Of a DNA stretch of 64,000 nucleotides, positions 47,493 through 60,821 are shown one piece after another. A program made the translations under genes and the position numbers. The DNA is taken from NCBI GenBank assembly GCA_900175165.2, contig FWWN02000565.1:1-64000 (forward strand). The letters are read 5' to 3'. Position 1 is the first letter of the stretch. Each line of letters opens with the position of its first letter. A model generated the notes under the pieces. It saw only the letters and a list, made by a program, of their open reading frames with translations, searched no databases and was not told the origin of the DNA. Origin of the DNA: Rhizomucor pusillus (Eukaryota; Mucoromycota; Mucoromycetes; Mucorales; Lichtheimiaceae).

Positions 47493-48785
47493 ATGACAAC
47501 TCATTCAGTTCAAAGTGACTCATCTGTGCGAACGCCAACAAGCCATTCCACTGATGAAGACTCGCGTATTTCCTCTTCGACAAGCACTGGAAGCCTTCCT
47601 TTAGGACATAACGAGTACAACGAGGAAGATAAGCGGAACGGTGCCTGCCGCATGGTTGAAAGCGACACAGACTCGGACAAAGATTTGGTTATCACCTCTT
47701 TGACAGAGTCGCTCCAGATCCACAAGGAGATACTAGAGCGGCTGCATAATGAAAAGCAGGAATTTATCGCGAATATTGAAAAAGAACGGCAGAGCGAACG
47801 CGAGGCTACAGAGAAGGAAAAAGAACTTGCACAGCAGGCGCTTGAGGAGCAGATGGAACGGTATCGACGTCTAGAGAGCAATTACGCTACCGTTGTCAAG
47901 GAATTGGAAGCAAGAAAGGAAGAGTTCAAGCGCATGGAAGCTAATTTCTATGCACATGTGAGAAGGTAGAAACGCACAGTACTTACGACTGAGTTGATCT
48001 ATATATTTTTTTTTCTCCATTTGTTTAGCATACGACCAACGGATGATGACTTGTCGACGATACAGTACGAAATTAATCACTTATCTGGACAACTGAACAA
48101 CTTTTGTATGGGTCTAAAGTCCAAAATGGACAGATCCGGCGGTACAGCATATATCCTTGAGAGATGGAGTGACCGAGAAGATGCAATCAAACAGCACCTA
48201 TACAAACCAGACAGTGAGGACGAACGCCTTGAACCCGGTGTTATTACCATGTTCACAGAGAAGTTGATAACGGACATTCTGACCAAGGATATCTTTAATC
48301 AGCCTATCCACGCCGGTGTATCCGTTAACGAAACATTCAAAAACCTTAGTGACTGGATGGAGCCTCGTAATCCAGAGTGGGCAGGCCGCTTACGGCAGCA
48401 GGTTAGCGCACTCGTTGTAAAGCAGCCAGGCATTGAGCAGGATAAGATCGACAATGCGATAAAACAAGTTGTGACGGAAATCCTCGACGATCTTAGCAAC
48501 ATCTATCCACGCGTCAAAGACGGCGAAGCTCAGAAAAAGAAGGTGGAAAACATTGTCGCGAAAGCAGCAAAGCTGAACCTGGCGATGAAGGGGCAAGATA
48601 TCAAGGTGTTTTGTGCGCCGATAGAAGAAGGTGTAGCTGCGTTTGACGAAAGACTGATGAAGCCAGTCAGTCGCAGCGAGCCAAATGGAACTGTAATATT
48701 TGTTATTTCCCCACCCTTTGTAGCCGTGGATCCCAAAGACGAGGACCATGGGTTTATAATCCATGCCAAAGTTTTCTGTGCCTAG
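47493..48785 (+). CDS. Coiled-coil protein of unknown function
   Basis: Two exons: 47493-47965 and 48029-48785; 409 residues. I do not recognise a named domain. Residues 1-60 are Ser/Thr-rich. A long helix follows at about 70-155 (LQIHKEILERLHNEKQEFIA, EKEKELAQQALEEQMERYRR). The C-terminal 250 residues look globular: SIRPTDDDLSTIQYEINHLS, then ITDILTKDIFNQPIHAGV, LSDWMEPRNPEWAGRLRQQV and PNGTVIFVISPPFVAVDP. I believe proteins of this layout (coiled coil, then a module beginning with a PTDDD-like block) are common in Mucoromycota and other early fungi, often as unnamed families; that is memory, not a search. No signal peptide or membrane segment. It is tandem with RTC3 and IPO5, 109 bases before the latter. 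Confidence 0.75.
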
Positions 48786-48894
48786 AAAGAAGTGTGGCTT
48801 TTTCGAAACTGCGAATCACTCAGTCGTCCGTCGTTCCTTCCCGCCTCTTTTTTATATTTTTTCCTTTTTTTTTAATATCCTTACGCAACTCGAT

Positions 48895-51800
48895 ATGGAA
48901 GTACCTGCTGAAGTTCTTCAGCAACTGACACCAGTGCTGACAAGTCTCTTGTCGCCTGATAATGCTCAGAGGTATTGGCTTTGTATATGTGCGCGTGTGG
49001 CCCCCTCAGCAGCTGATGTAGAGACACTAGATCGGCAGCAGAGGCCCAGCTCAACGAGCAATGGGTCAAGCAGCAGCCAGACTTGCTGTTGGTCGGTTTG
49101 GCTCAATTCATTGCTCACAACAATGAAGTGCAGGTGAGCTGGAATATAGTTTCAGGACCCCTGACAACGCTCTAAAACACGGTTATCCGATTAGCTACGA
49201 TCGCACTGCAGCGTCTTGTTACGTCGATTAGCCTTTAAGCAATTCACTTCTGCAACGGACCCTGAAGCCAGGCTCTGGGATTTGGTGCAGGAGCCTACTC
49301 GGGAGTCCGTGAAAGGGCTTTTGCTCGTTGCCCTCGCGAACGAGTCCGACCAGGGAACCAGGCACAAAGTTGCGGATACTATCGCTGAGGTCTCAAAGTC
49401 GGATATTATGGATGGAGGTAATGACTCAAAAACAATGAAGCTTATCGTTCTTCCTTTATGCAGAATTTTGCTGACCAGTTCACATTAGGTAAATGGAACG
49501 CGCTTCTATCAGCCCTCTTCGAATGCAGTCAATCCCCGAGCGCGGCACATCGCGAGTCCGCGTTTAGAATCTTCGCTGCTGTTCCCGAGCTTATTTCAAA
49601 TCAGCACAACGATACCTTAAAGTCAGTTTTCATGAACAGCTTGACAGACGTTGAAAGCCAGGAGGTGAGGATGCAAACCTTTGAAGGGAGGATGAGGAGT
49701 GAGGTGTTGATAGTCTGGTTTCATTGCAGGTTCGATTGGAGGCTATGCGAGCTGCTGCAACGTACATCTGCCAAGCTGAACCGGAGACTCAAAAGAGCTT
49801 GGGCGCATTGATGCCGCAAATGTTGGAGGTTAGAATCTGCAGTTACACACGATTGGAATCATATGAGACAACGTATAAACTTTATATCTATAGACCTTGA
49901 CACCCGTAATCAACGCCCGCGACGATGGCAAGCTTGTCGATGGTCTCGTTGTCTTGATCGATCTTGCCGACAATGCCCCCAGATTGTTCAAACCAGTTTT
50001 GCCAAACCTGCTTACTGTCATGGTCAACATTGCCAAGGATAAGGCATTTGAAGACAGAACTCGACAGACTTCCTTGGAACTTTTGTTGACTTTGGCCGAA
50101 TCAGCTCCTGGTATGGCCAAAAAGTTGCCCAACTTTGCATCTGAAATTATCCCTGTCGCCTTGGAAATGACAACCGACATTGAGGACGAAGAGAGCTGGT
50201 ACACTACCGATGATGTAAGCTTGACTGTTGTTTTCTAGCCGAGATCTCCAACCTTATCTTTATTTTATGCAGCTTGATGAGGATGACAATGAAGAAAATT
50301 ACGTCGTCGGTGAAAGCACTCTTGACAGAATTGCTCGATGCCTTGGTGGCAAAGCAGTCGTTCCTGTCGCATTCCAATATATTCCACAGATGCTCCAGTC
50401 TGGTGAATGGCAACAACGGCGCGCTGCTTTGATGACAATCTCTTCTATCGGCGAAGGCTGTGAGAAGGTCATGAAACCAGAGCTCGGTAACATCATCCAA
50501 ATGATCCTTCCATACTTTAAGGATCCTCATCCTCGCGTGCGGTACGCTGCTTGCAACGCAATCGGCCAAATGTGTACCGATTTTGCGCCCTACCTCCAAA
50601 AGTCATACCACCAAGCTGTCATCACCTCGCTTTTACCTCTTATGGATGATAACTCTCAACCTCGAGTGCAAGCTCACGCTGCTGCCGCCATGGTCAACTT
50701 TTGCGAAGAGACTGATAAGGCTACGATCGACCCATACCTGGATGCCATTTTTGAACGTCTCTTAATCCTCCTCAGAACTTCCAAGACTTACGTCCAGGAG
50801 CAGGCTATTACCACAATCGCCACAGTGGCAGACAGTGCCAAGGATAAGTTTGTCAAATATCACAATGTCATTATGCCATTGTTGCTCGATATCCTGCGTC
50901 AAGCATCCGACAAGCAATACCGCACTCTCCGCAGCAGAACCATCGAATGTGCTTCCTTGATCGGTCTTGCCATTGGCAAGGAAGGCTTCAGTCCTTATAT
51001 CCAGACCTTCACTTCTCTCCTTGCAGAGATTCAGCAGTCTGTCACTGAACCTGATGATTCTCAGACACCTTACCTTCTTGCCGCCTGGGCTCGCATATGC
51101 AAGATGATGGGCGAAGACTTCTTACCCTTCCTCCCCAACATCATGCCACCATTGTTGCAGTCCGCTCGCTTGACTCCCGAATTTTCCTTTGTCGATCCTG
51201 AGGAAGAGGATGTTGAAGCCAAATATCCAACTGAAGAGGGTTGGGAGTTTGTCGGCATTAACGGACAACAGATCGGTATCAAGACCTCCGTTCTGGAAGA
51301 AAAGCATACAGCTATCGAAATGCTCCTCAACTACGCTCGCGACCTTGGTGCTGGTTTCTTGCCATATGTAGGCCAGGTTCTCGAAATTGCTCTGCCTTTG
51401 CTCAAGTTTTACTTCCACGATGGTGTTCGACACGCAGCTGCGGCACTTCTGCCACTTTTGCTTCGCGATGCAAAGTTGGCAAACGTCGCGCCCAACGAAC
51501 TTGCCAACATGTGGCACACTATCTATGAAAAGGTCATCAAGCTGCTGCCAAACGAAGACGACATTTCCTTCCTTGCCCAGTTGTATTCTACTTTCTACGA
51601 ATGTTTGGAAGTTTTGGGCGACAACTGCCTGCAAGCCAGCGAAATGGACTCATTCACAAGCGCCACAGAAGAACAGCTCAAGGGCTTCTTGACTCGCTTG
51701 ACCGAGCGTGAGAAGGAAAAGCAGAGCAATGAAGACGAAGAGGTGGATGAAAACTTGGCTGAAGCAGAGGCTACCGACGAAGATGCTCTCAGCGAAGTAG

Positions 51801-52561
51801 CTCGCGCTCTGCAAACCATCTTCAAGACTCATTGCACTGGGTATCTGCCATTCTTTGAGCGTCTTTTGCCACTTATTGTTCAATTCATGAATCATCCAAG
51901 CATGTCCGCCCGACAGTTTGCTGTATGCATCTACGATGACTTGGTGGAATACCTCGGTCCCGCCTCGTTCAATTACTCGAATGTTTTCCTGCAGAGCATG
52001 ATTAATGCCTTGCAGGACCCTGCACCGGAGGTACGTCAGGCAGCTGCCTACGGTATGGGTGTATGCGGCCAGTACGGTGGTGAGCAGTATGCCGATGCCT
52101 GCGCTACTGCATTGGAACCGCTGTTTGCGCTTATCAATGCACCGAACGCACGCGAGGAGGGCATTGTTTTTGTCACCGAAAATGCAATCTCTGCCGTTGC
52201 CAAAATCTGCAAGTTCAATTCATCAAAATTCAACACTGAGCCCGTTCTCTCAGCCTGGTTTGCATCCCTTCCAATTCTGAACGACGACCAAGAAGCCCCC
52301 TTGGTCTACTCATACTTGCTCGAACTTTTGAAGGCCGAGCATCCAAGCATCCTCGGCGCAGGCAACAGCAATGTTCCTCACCTCACAAAGATCTTTACGG
52401 ATGTTTTGGCGGCAGATATCCTGTCACCTGAACTCGCACCTCAGATCGTGGACAGTCTCAAGATTATTCTGAACGGTGTAGACGAGAGCACGCGCAACCA
52501 GTTATGGAACTCTATTTCACCAGAAAACCGAGCCATCCTGCAAGAAAAGGGATACGTTTAA
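48895..52561 (+). CDS. KAP121: Importin beta-3 karyopherin (IPO5/Kap121)
   Basis: Seven exons: 48895-48971, 49031-49133, 49195-49417, 49489-49664, 49730-49828, 49894-50214, 50273-52561; 1095 residues, the family length. It imports ribosomal proteins, histones and other cargo through nuclear pores. The whole chain is helical HEAT repeats. Recognised blocks include the N-terminal SAEAQLNEQW-type motif (here SAAEAQLNEQWVKQQPDLLL), an acidic loop at SWYTTDDLDEDDNEENYVVG joined by splicing, and PVAFQYIPQMLQSGEWQQRR, YAACNAIGQMCTDFAPYLQK and EDVEAKYPTEEGWEFVGING. A second acidic loop lies at NEDEEVDENLAEAEATDEDA. All introns cluster in the first third, typical of intron loss from the 3' side. Confidence 0.95.
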
Positions 52562-53220
52562 AAGATAATAATGAAAATTTTTAAGATAGATCCATATATA
52601 TTCCATCCTATAACAACATGCTTTGCTTTTCTTCTCTCTCCCTCGTCCCTTCCCCTCCACCTTTACATCAGAATATATACTTTTTTCTTTTGCTTGTCTA
52701 GTTATTGACCCAAAATTTATCTTTTCTTACTCCTTGTTTGTCACGAACTAGTATTACCGGTACTAGTCTCTCTTCTATCTCTAAATCTACACAAACTGAC
52801 TATCCAACAAGTAACCACGACAAAGCAAACAGTCACATATTCGTGCCTGTCAAGAAAAATCAAAACTAGCTATATTTCGAGTGGGTTAAATACAAGTACA
52901 TGTGTAAGGAGTATGACAACTTGGTGTTTGTATATCGTGTATGTCGTGTAGAGGCGTGTGTATGGTCGAGATATAAAGGTTAGGTGCGGGGAGAACGAAC
53001 GCAAGTGTGTGGGAAGATGGGAGAATATGCGAGTGTATATGTAAAATGTATAAATCGTATAGGTTCGGAGTGGGAATGAGGGACTACTACATCTGTGCAA
53101 ATTTGTGCAATAACAAGATGGAAATAAAAGGACACAGGATAAGGATGAGAAGGAGTAGGAGACGAGGATAGCAAACAGAATTGTCACCTCAAAGTAAGTA
53201 AGGAAAGAACAAGAAGAAAC
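52562..53220. other. convergent 3' region, KAP121 and RhoGAP gene
   Basis: About 660 bases between two convergent stops. AT-rich, with TA/TG-rich stretches at 52900-53080; no gene recognised. It probably holds both 3' UTRs. Confidence 0.6.
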
Positions 53221-56200
53221 TTAATCAAACAGAGAGTGAGCGTTCAAGATTAGATATTCCACAACGGCATTCTTGTAACTCATATCCAAAAAGTCGCGGT
53301 TTGGATCTCTGTCACGCATCAGCGTTGGACCGAATACAAGCGCAAGGTTCTTGACTGTCATACGGTTCTCGCCGCTACGCTTGCTAACTCTGTAAAAAAA
53401 AATGAACGGTTAATGAAAAGACGCCGCTTTTCAATCATTGCATTATTAGCTGGTTACCTTTGCAAGTGCTGCATCAAGACTTTGATGGTCTCATAGTTTG
53501 CTTTGGGCATGTCTGACAGCAGTGTGCGGAAATGCTCTGTCTTTTCTGGAGTGTTTTGCATAGCTAGAGGGGGAAAAAAAACGGAAGAAGATTAGCATCT
53601 CGAGCTCAATGGGAAACTAGTCGAATCAGATACTCACAAACACCATCAATGAGCTTTTGATAAGAGTCAAAGGTAAGCAAGGGATCAGGAAGCTCTCTAA
53701 AGTATTGCTTCAAGACACTGGTCACTGCACAAATATCATTGTATTCGTCCTCGTCCTGCAAATCAATGGTGCTACCGTTGCCCTGGTCGAAAGCAACCTG
53801 GATTGCACGCATCTGCGCAGCGCCGCCTGACTTGCGGTAGATGCCTTCGTAGTCCATACCGCGTGCCTCAACGGCTTCGATGCATTTACTGACGACCAAC
53901 GGTACAGTGCCGCCTTCCAGGGACACCTGACTGGCAAGATCAGAGCCGAACATGGAGACTGAAAAGAAAAATCGTGTTAGTCATCGCATTCTATGCAACA
54001 GCAGCAGCAGCAGCTACACGTACCTAGCTTGGGTGCTTCGCCCTCAGAAAGTGGGCTTGAAAGATCGAGACTGCTTGTCGTAGCAGCAAAGCATCCCTGA
54101 GGAGTTTGCGCGAGGCATTTACCGTGTGTTACGAATCCACATCCTGGTTACGTTAATTCGAGTTGTTGTTAGCTTTGTGCAGCCGTCGTACACAGAATTC
54201 TTGCTTGCAATTACCTTGGCATCTGTATTCTGACAATCCCCAGATCTTCTCGCTGCACACACCACACTTTACAGGCCGCAGGAAACTTGTCGGCTGAAAA
54301 GAATGGGAGCCGTGATGCACGCTTGTCTGGGACTGCTTGGATCCCTGGCGCGCGTCGCGACGAGGTGGTTCGACGTAAGTACTAAGGCTTTGGCTGCTCA
54401 CGCTTGCATTCGACAAGTTGTAAAAGCTACCGCCTTTGCCGCCGTCGTTGCTCAGGGATGGTTCTGTCCGGTTAGACTTGTTGAACCGGGTAAGCATATT
54501 AACTGCGTTCTTTTTGACCTTGAACAATTTGGGCGCTTGTGTTCCATTAAAACTGTCACGGGATGTCACTTTACGCTGTCCTCCAACAATAATGCTGGCC
54601 TCGGAAGGCTCTCTTTGCATCGGCGGTGCTGCTGGAGGTGGAGGGGAAGAGCTCGAAGACTTTAATTCGCTCGATACAGACGCCGCAGGGTGCAAGAATG
54701 ATGTACCAGCCATCACCGCTGCAGCTTCGCGCTCGCGCTCTGTCACACGTCGAGACAGATCGTTGTTCATCGATGTAAGCTCGGCGTTCTGTGTGTTGAG
54801 CATAATCATCTCGTTAATCACTTCGTCGCGGATTTTGCCGAGCTGCCGAGTCTCCGCCTTTAGTGAATCTCTTTCGGCCATCAGTGATTTTATCTCGGTT
54901 GACAATGCCTTTGCAAGTTCTTCGCCCTTGGATGTCGAACCATTCGTGCTAAATGAGAATTGAATTAACAAATGATTATCCAGCAAAAAAGTTACTACTA
55001 ACCTTGCAAGTCCAGCTTGCTTTTGTTTGTACAGATTGGCAATATCAGCCGAGAGCGTGTCGCGGAAACTCTGGAGTTCCTTGCATGTTCTTTCTAGATC
55101 GTAGCGAAGCTGTGCGGCGCGGTCGAGCTCTTCCTTGCTCAACGTGTTAAACTCTCGAGTACTCAGCATCCGTGCTTGCTGGTAGACAGTCACTTGATGT
55201 CGAAGTTGCGCTATCGTGTTTTCATGCTGTTGGCGCAGCGCCACTTCTTTGGTAAACTCGTCTTTAGCACGAGTAAATTCATCCAATGCACGTTTGCTTG
55301 CATCCTAACACGGATAGCTAAATTTAGCTTTCCCCCGTGCACCCACCAATTTTTTCTCCTACCATTACATTCGTCTTACCTTAATTTTATTGAAGCTTCC
55401 AGTTAATTCCGCAAGCTTCGCATTCGATGCCTTGAGTTCCGCCTTGAGTTTCGCGACCGATTCTCTGTCTGTAGGAACATCGTTTTCAGAGTCTAGATCG
55501 AACGACGAAGCAGCCGAGTTTGCAGTTGTTGCTTTCCACGAGGGCGGCAATGGAAAATCTGCGACGCTCGCGCTGCTCTGGTTGGTCTGCCTGTAGAGCG
55601 AGGATGCCAGCAACTCGGTAGCCTTGCTGATTTTTGAAGCAATAGCAGATGCCGGATGCCGTTCGCTGCTGTTATTGTTGTTGTTGTATTTGCTGGCTTT
55701 AATGGTTGCATTGCGATCCAAACTACTGTAATTGCTACTGCTTGTTGTGTTTGTAAACAAGTTTGCACCTAGGGATTTCGTCAGGTCTGAAATATCGCTC
55801 GAATCATTGTCAAAGAACGAAAGATTGAGAGAAGGTATGTCTGAGGTATCCAACGTGACAGACGAGCTGGAACTGCCGATTTCGGGTTTGGATGGTGGTA
55901 ATACAATGTCTGTTTGCTGTAAAGATACACAAGAACTGGCCGCTGAAGGGATCGATGTAAGGCGTGTGCCAACAGATGGCCCAGTTGAAATGCTGTCTGC
56001 TGAGAGAGGTGGAGTAGGCGAAGATTTTGGATGCAAACACGGTTCTGAAGACGACGGTGTCAGACTAGGAAGTTGCCTTGTCTTCTCGTTGCGTCCGCTC
56101 TTGGTAGTTGCTTCAACGGAGCTGCTGCGTGACCGGGAAGGTGTAGGAGGTCTTTTTCCTGGATCCTCCGAATGATCAAACCGTGAGTGATCTCTTCTCG

Positions 56201-57093
56201 GGGGTATCTGAGGCGCCGGAGGAGGAGAAGGAAATTCATCGACAGGGCTAGAAAGTGCCTTTTGAATCTGGACGTAATCCGATACTAACTGAGCATCCAG
56301 TATTCTGCTGGTTCTGGACGCTGCTGCTGTCGATGGTCTGGGAGATGTTTGCTGTTGCTGCTGCAGTTTAAGGAATATATTCTATTTAGTACATCATAAA
56401 GAAACGCAGTCTTCGCAACCAATACCTTTGGAGGCGCAGCGGGTAGGCTCTTTTCTTTGGTGTGCTCTTGCTGCTTTCTTTTAGCCTTTTCCTTCTCCTC
56501 TTTGCGCCGCTGCCGTTCTTGCTTGTGGCGCTCGTAGCAAGGTGTACAGTAGATGCCCTTTACAGATCAAAGTTAGCATTCGAACGTATTTTCTCATCTG
56601 CTGTCTTGCCCATCTTACTTTGCTCGTCTGTGTAAACACCAGATCTTCTATAGGATTCTGGCACAGTATGCATCTGAAGCATTTGGCATGGTATGCCTCT
56701 TCGCCTATACAAGGGATGACGATCAATTTCAGGGTCATGCTCCCGAAATGCAAATGTGCGTTTCAAATTTTATACCTATCATCACCGCCTCGTCTTTAAT
56801 GGTAGTTTTGCACGATACGCATACGTATGAGCAATCTGGGCACACGGGTCGACCATCAGTGAGAAGGAGAAGGTTGGTATTGTAATCGACGGGTCGCTTG
56901 CACTTTGCGCACGAAAAGCTATTTAATGATATTTTGCAAGTCAGCTTTCCATTGCAGTCCGCTGTACGCAAAAAAGGACCTACCATCCCAGGTGATAAAG
57001 AGCGTCGCCAAAGGAAATGACTGAGTCTTCATTGAACGGCAATTTGCAACCGGCGCAGGTGGGCGCCATCGTGTCTTGTTGAAAGTAAGTCAT
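53221..57093 (-). CDS. LIM-C1-RhoGAP protein (Rga-type)
   Basis: Eleven exons: 57093-56984, 56918-56776, 56704-56619, 56557-56426, 56360-55380, 55304-55003, 54948-54215, 54143-54024, 53958-53638, 53563-53458, 53389-53221; 1067 residues. A GTPase-activating protein for Rho/Cdc42, acting in cell polarity. LIM1 is at about 13-66 (CAGC, HLGCFSCAKC, CPDC) and LIM2 at about 70-126 (CVSC, HAKCFRCILC, YCTPCYERH). A Gln/Pro/Ser-rich linker and a coiled coil (about 460-690) follow. A C1 zinc domain lies near 803-850 (HSFQPTSFLRPVKCGVC, then IWGLSEYRCQGCGF). The RhoGAP domain is at about 870-1060 with the arginine finger in YEGIYRKSGGAAQM and NLALVFGPTLMR. The 54-base intron 54949-55002 is stop-free. 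A second ATG eight codons in (57069) could also serve. Confidence 0.9.
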
Positions 57094-58272
57094 GGCGGCG
57101 TAAGCGGTTAAGTAATACTTGTCGGCACTTTGCTAGACCCCAAGCTTGCGTTTGTGCTTGGGTCAACAGACTGGACTCGTCCGTGCAAGGAAAAGAGAGA
57201 GTGAGAGAGAGAGAGAAAGAGAGAGGGAGAGGAAAGCTCGTTGGATATTAAAAGTACTGCTCTTATGAAGAGCACCAGCCTGTGCAACCGACAAGTTTGA
57301 GCTCGTATCCTATTCAGGCAAGTCTCCAACCTCTGAATGTCTTTGCGCAACGCGACACAAGACAGCGGCTTCTCGGGCCAATAATCGTGTCCCAAATGAG
57401 GATTTTTAGGCTGGTACACAGAAACCCTAATGGCAGGCGCCCATTACACGACTTAATTCTTTGCATATCGCCAATCCAGACTTCTTCTTTCAATTAATCT
57501 AATGGTTTTTTTTTTACCTTTTTCCTACCTTTTGCTTACCATTTCGGCGCTGCGATCCACGGTATGTAATAGTTTAAATTTTTTGTCTTCGCGTAACAGT
57601 TTTCATAGCATTCCAGTCGGTAGGTTTCAGTGCGGGACCGAATGTAAATGCAGGGCCCGGCGGCCCATCATTACCATCACTCAGCGGCGATCAGCGATGA
57701 ATGCTACTTTTTTACCGAAAGCAGAGTGGTCCACCTCTTCAAGAGCAATGGGCCATAAAACCTTGAGTAACAGAAGGCTTCGTATTTGACAGCTCCGCTG
57801 TGCTAAAGCGGCCCAAAAGAAAAGAAGCTGTGTGTTATATTACATCGTTTATTGCCTGCAATTTCTGCTTATCCCAATAGTGCGTTATCGATGAGTCGAT
57901 CGGTTCCTGATCGAAAACTTCCAACGCTTTCAACAATACAACATATTGCTACTAGCCAGTCGCCCGCACATCCCCGCTCTCCTGCATCTATCATGTCCAG
58001 GCAAGCAATGAAACTCTGCGATCTTACAACTGCTGCTCTTGCTATTACTAAAGAAGAATTTAATACTTGCGTTTTCTCACTCATAAATCGAGTAAATATT
58101 ATACATTATCCATCAGCTGGATTTTGACTAAATTTGTCCAAAAATTACTTTGTTACGGCAGCATACGATCTGATGGTCGACACGTTTATTGTCACATTGA
58201 AGAACAATGTCAATGAAAAAGGGAGCGCGGGGGCCTGATGCTTTCGGCGGAGGTTAATGTGGCTGCTGCTGA
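57094..58272. other. divergent intergenic region with (GA)n tract
   Basis: About 1.2 kb between two divergent start codons. A GA-rich tract at 57193-57233 lies just upstream of the RhoGAP gene and may be part of its leader (CT-rich on the coding strand). No gene recognised. Confidence 0.6.
57193..57233. repeat. (GA)n microsatellite
   Basis: An imperfect GA array with a few breaks, upstream of the RhoGAP start. It resembles other purine/pyrimidine leaders in this window. Confidence 0.8.
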
Positions 58273-60821
58273 ATGAATGCTGAATACAGCGCTGTACCTG
58301 AATTGTTTTTCAACGATCTCCGGATCGATCAAACTGCCACAATGACTGACAGCGATTTCTCGCGGGCCTGCGCCGTTGGCCTGCTCACAGAGGAGTACTT
58401 TGACAATATTGACACGTTTACTGCCGAGGCAACCGAAGCTGGTCACAACTTTATCGTCACACCGATTGTGCACCCTACGTACAGCCGAGTTCTCAAAGCT
58501 GGCAATAAATGGCGTGACAACCCGGTGTACAGCAGAGACGATCTCGTGTTGAAGGCTGCCAGTAAGTGGTTTAAGATAGTGCTTCTGTTGTGAGGAACAT
58601 TCAGCTCAGTATTTCCTTGAGACTGGTCGGACGTCACTGTGGGTATTCTTTCAAACTGGCTTGAGCTTGATGCCGAAGATCAGCAGACGCGTGTCAACTC
58701 GGAATTGGTAATACCGGATCAAACACTTTAAAAATGGTATAAAGTATTCATTAGATTTACAGGCACTTAGACAAGAACTGGCTTGGGCCTGCCACTTGAA
58801 TCTGTATGCTGTTATGCTGCCCACGCTATTTTCCGGTAGCAATGCCAATCTGGCTCGGATTTTGAGCCACGCTGTGGAGTCGATGACATGCACGCAGGTA
58901 CAGGAGAGAATGGTTTGATGATATACAAGTATAGGATTTAACATTGTTTCGTAGATGTGGATCAGGGTTCCTGTCGCAGATCTTGAGGATTTGGAAGGCA
59001 ACATTACCTGGAAATACTGGAACAAGCTGAAATCATTGGCAGATCTTCATCCCAAAATACATATTGGTTGGTTGGAAAAGTTTGAAATGTCAAGCATAAA
59101 TGCATGCCTAACAATAGCATCTGGTAGCATTGGAGCTGACAGCACCGCTGCCATCCGACGACAAGCTACTGGATATATGGTTAGCAGAGCCCGTGAAGGC
59201 TGTGATTGTTCCCGCAGAAATATTTGTGAGCAACGCTAAAGGATATCCCGTCTTGAATAAGCGACATCAGGCCTTCGTCAAAAAGTTGATGCACAGGGTA
59301 TATGCTTTGCAGAATATGCCAACGTTAGTAGTCCCTCCAACTGATGCCCCGCATAGATGCAACCTCAAATGATTGTGACCGTTCCTCCAACACAGCTCCA
59401 CCCTTCAGCTACCTCTTCATCCTACCAAGAATATATCCGATACCTCAACCGCAATCTGCCAGAGTTAAACGATGTAGAAAAGTTTGCAGCCGGATATCAA
59501 GATTACCTACAATCACCGCTGCAGCCATTGATGGATAATCTAGACAATTCCATGTATGAGACTTTTGAAAAGGATCCAGTCAAGTATCAAGAGTATGAGA
59601 AAGTAAGAGAAGTGTAGCTACGTTGTAACATATCTCCATTCTGAACAATGATGGTGTCAGGCGGTCTACCATGCGCTCTTGGATCGTGTAGAGCACGGTT
59701 CGGACTATGTAACGTAAGTGCAAAGACAATAGACCGTCCAAACTTGTTGTTGACTTGTGTTTTCAAAGCACAATCATGGTCGTAGGTGCTGGACGAGGTC
59801 CCCTAGTAAATTGCTGTCTGCGTGCTGCTGAAAAGGCCGATCGTAAAGTTCATTTATATGCCGTGGAAAAGAATCCTAATGCCTTCGTAACGTAAGATAT
59901 ATATAGCTTATTTTGTCCGAAATCAGTGGCTAAACTCATCCCATGGATGCAGATTACAGAACGCCAAAGCCGAGATCTGGCATGACCGGGTCACGCTTGT
60001 TTTTGCAGATATGCGAAAATGGAAGCCTAAGCGACAGGTTCGTCATCATCGTTGGTTCCCAGTATCGTGGTAATGCTCACATGCTTCTTCCTCTCTCGCA
60101 CAGTGCGATATCCTCGTCAGTGAGTTGCTCGGCTCATTTGGAGATAATGAATTGTCACCAGAATGTCTCGACGGCGCGCAGAAATTCCTAAAACGTGGGT
60201 CGCCGTTAGGCAAATGAAAAGATAGAGTTTAGGATTAATGAATTCTTTATTGCAGCTGATGGAATCTCCATTCCATCTTCGTACACTGCATACGTCGCAC
60301 CTCTTGCATCGACCAAATTGTACAACGAAGTGGCTGCATACAAAGACTTGCAGCACTTTGAGACGCCTTACGTCGTCATGTTCCAGCAAGTTTGCGAACT
60401 ATCGGGACCAAAGCCATTGTGGACCTTTGAGCATCCCAACAAGGCTGTACCCAAAGACGAGAACCCTTCGAACAACCTTCACAATGTGCGCTACGCTCAG
60501 GTGAACTTTAAAAACGATGGCCAAGATACAGTTATGCATGGAATTGCCGGCTATTTTGAGGCTGTGCTTTACAAGAACGTCATGATTTCCATCCATCCAG
60601 AGACACATTCTCCAGATATGTTCAGCTGGTTCCCAATCTTCTTTCCTCTAAGGACACCGCTGCAAGTACCCAAGGGGGCGACTATTACTCTCGACTTTTG
60701 GCGTGCTACCGATGCCAAGAAGGTGTGGTATGAATGGAGTGCGTGCGTGGAAGCTGGTCACGATGTTTGCATTGCACCTATCCACAATGTGGGAGGTCGG
60801 TCATACTGGGTCGGCTTGTAA
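58273..60821 (+). CDS. PRMT5: Protein arginine methyltransferase 5 (type II)
   Basis: Eleven exons: 58273-58561, 58622-58707, 58763-58897, 58955-59066, 59128-59297, 59357-59602, 59661-59713, 59769-59891, 59953-60037, 60104-60194, 60256-60821; 651 residues. It makes symmetric dimethylarginine on Sm proteins, histones and others. The N-terminal TIM-barrel part spans about 1-285 ([27 protein letters not shown]). The catalytic part has [20 protein letters not shown] (with the active-site Phe after it), the SAM site [11 protein letters not shown], the acidic ribose contact in [12 protein letters not shown] and the double-E loop [15 protein letters not shown]. The C-terminal beta barrel ends [15 protein letters not shown]. 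Several introns are in unusual places (for example 59714-59768 inside the SAM motif's lead), but every join keeps frame. Start is the first ATG; a later one (MTDSDF) is possible. Confidence 0.93.
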
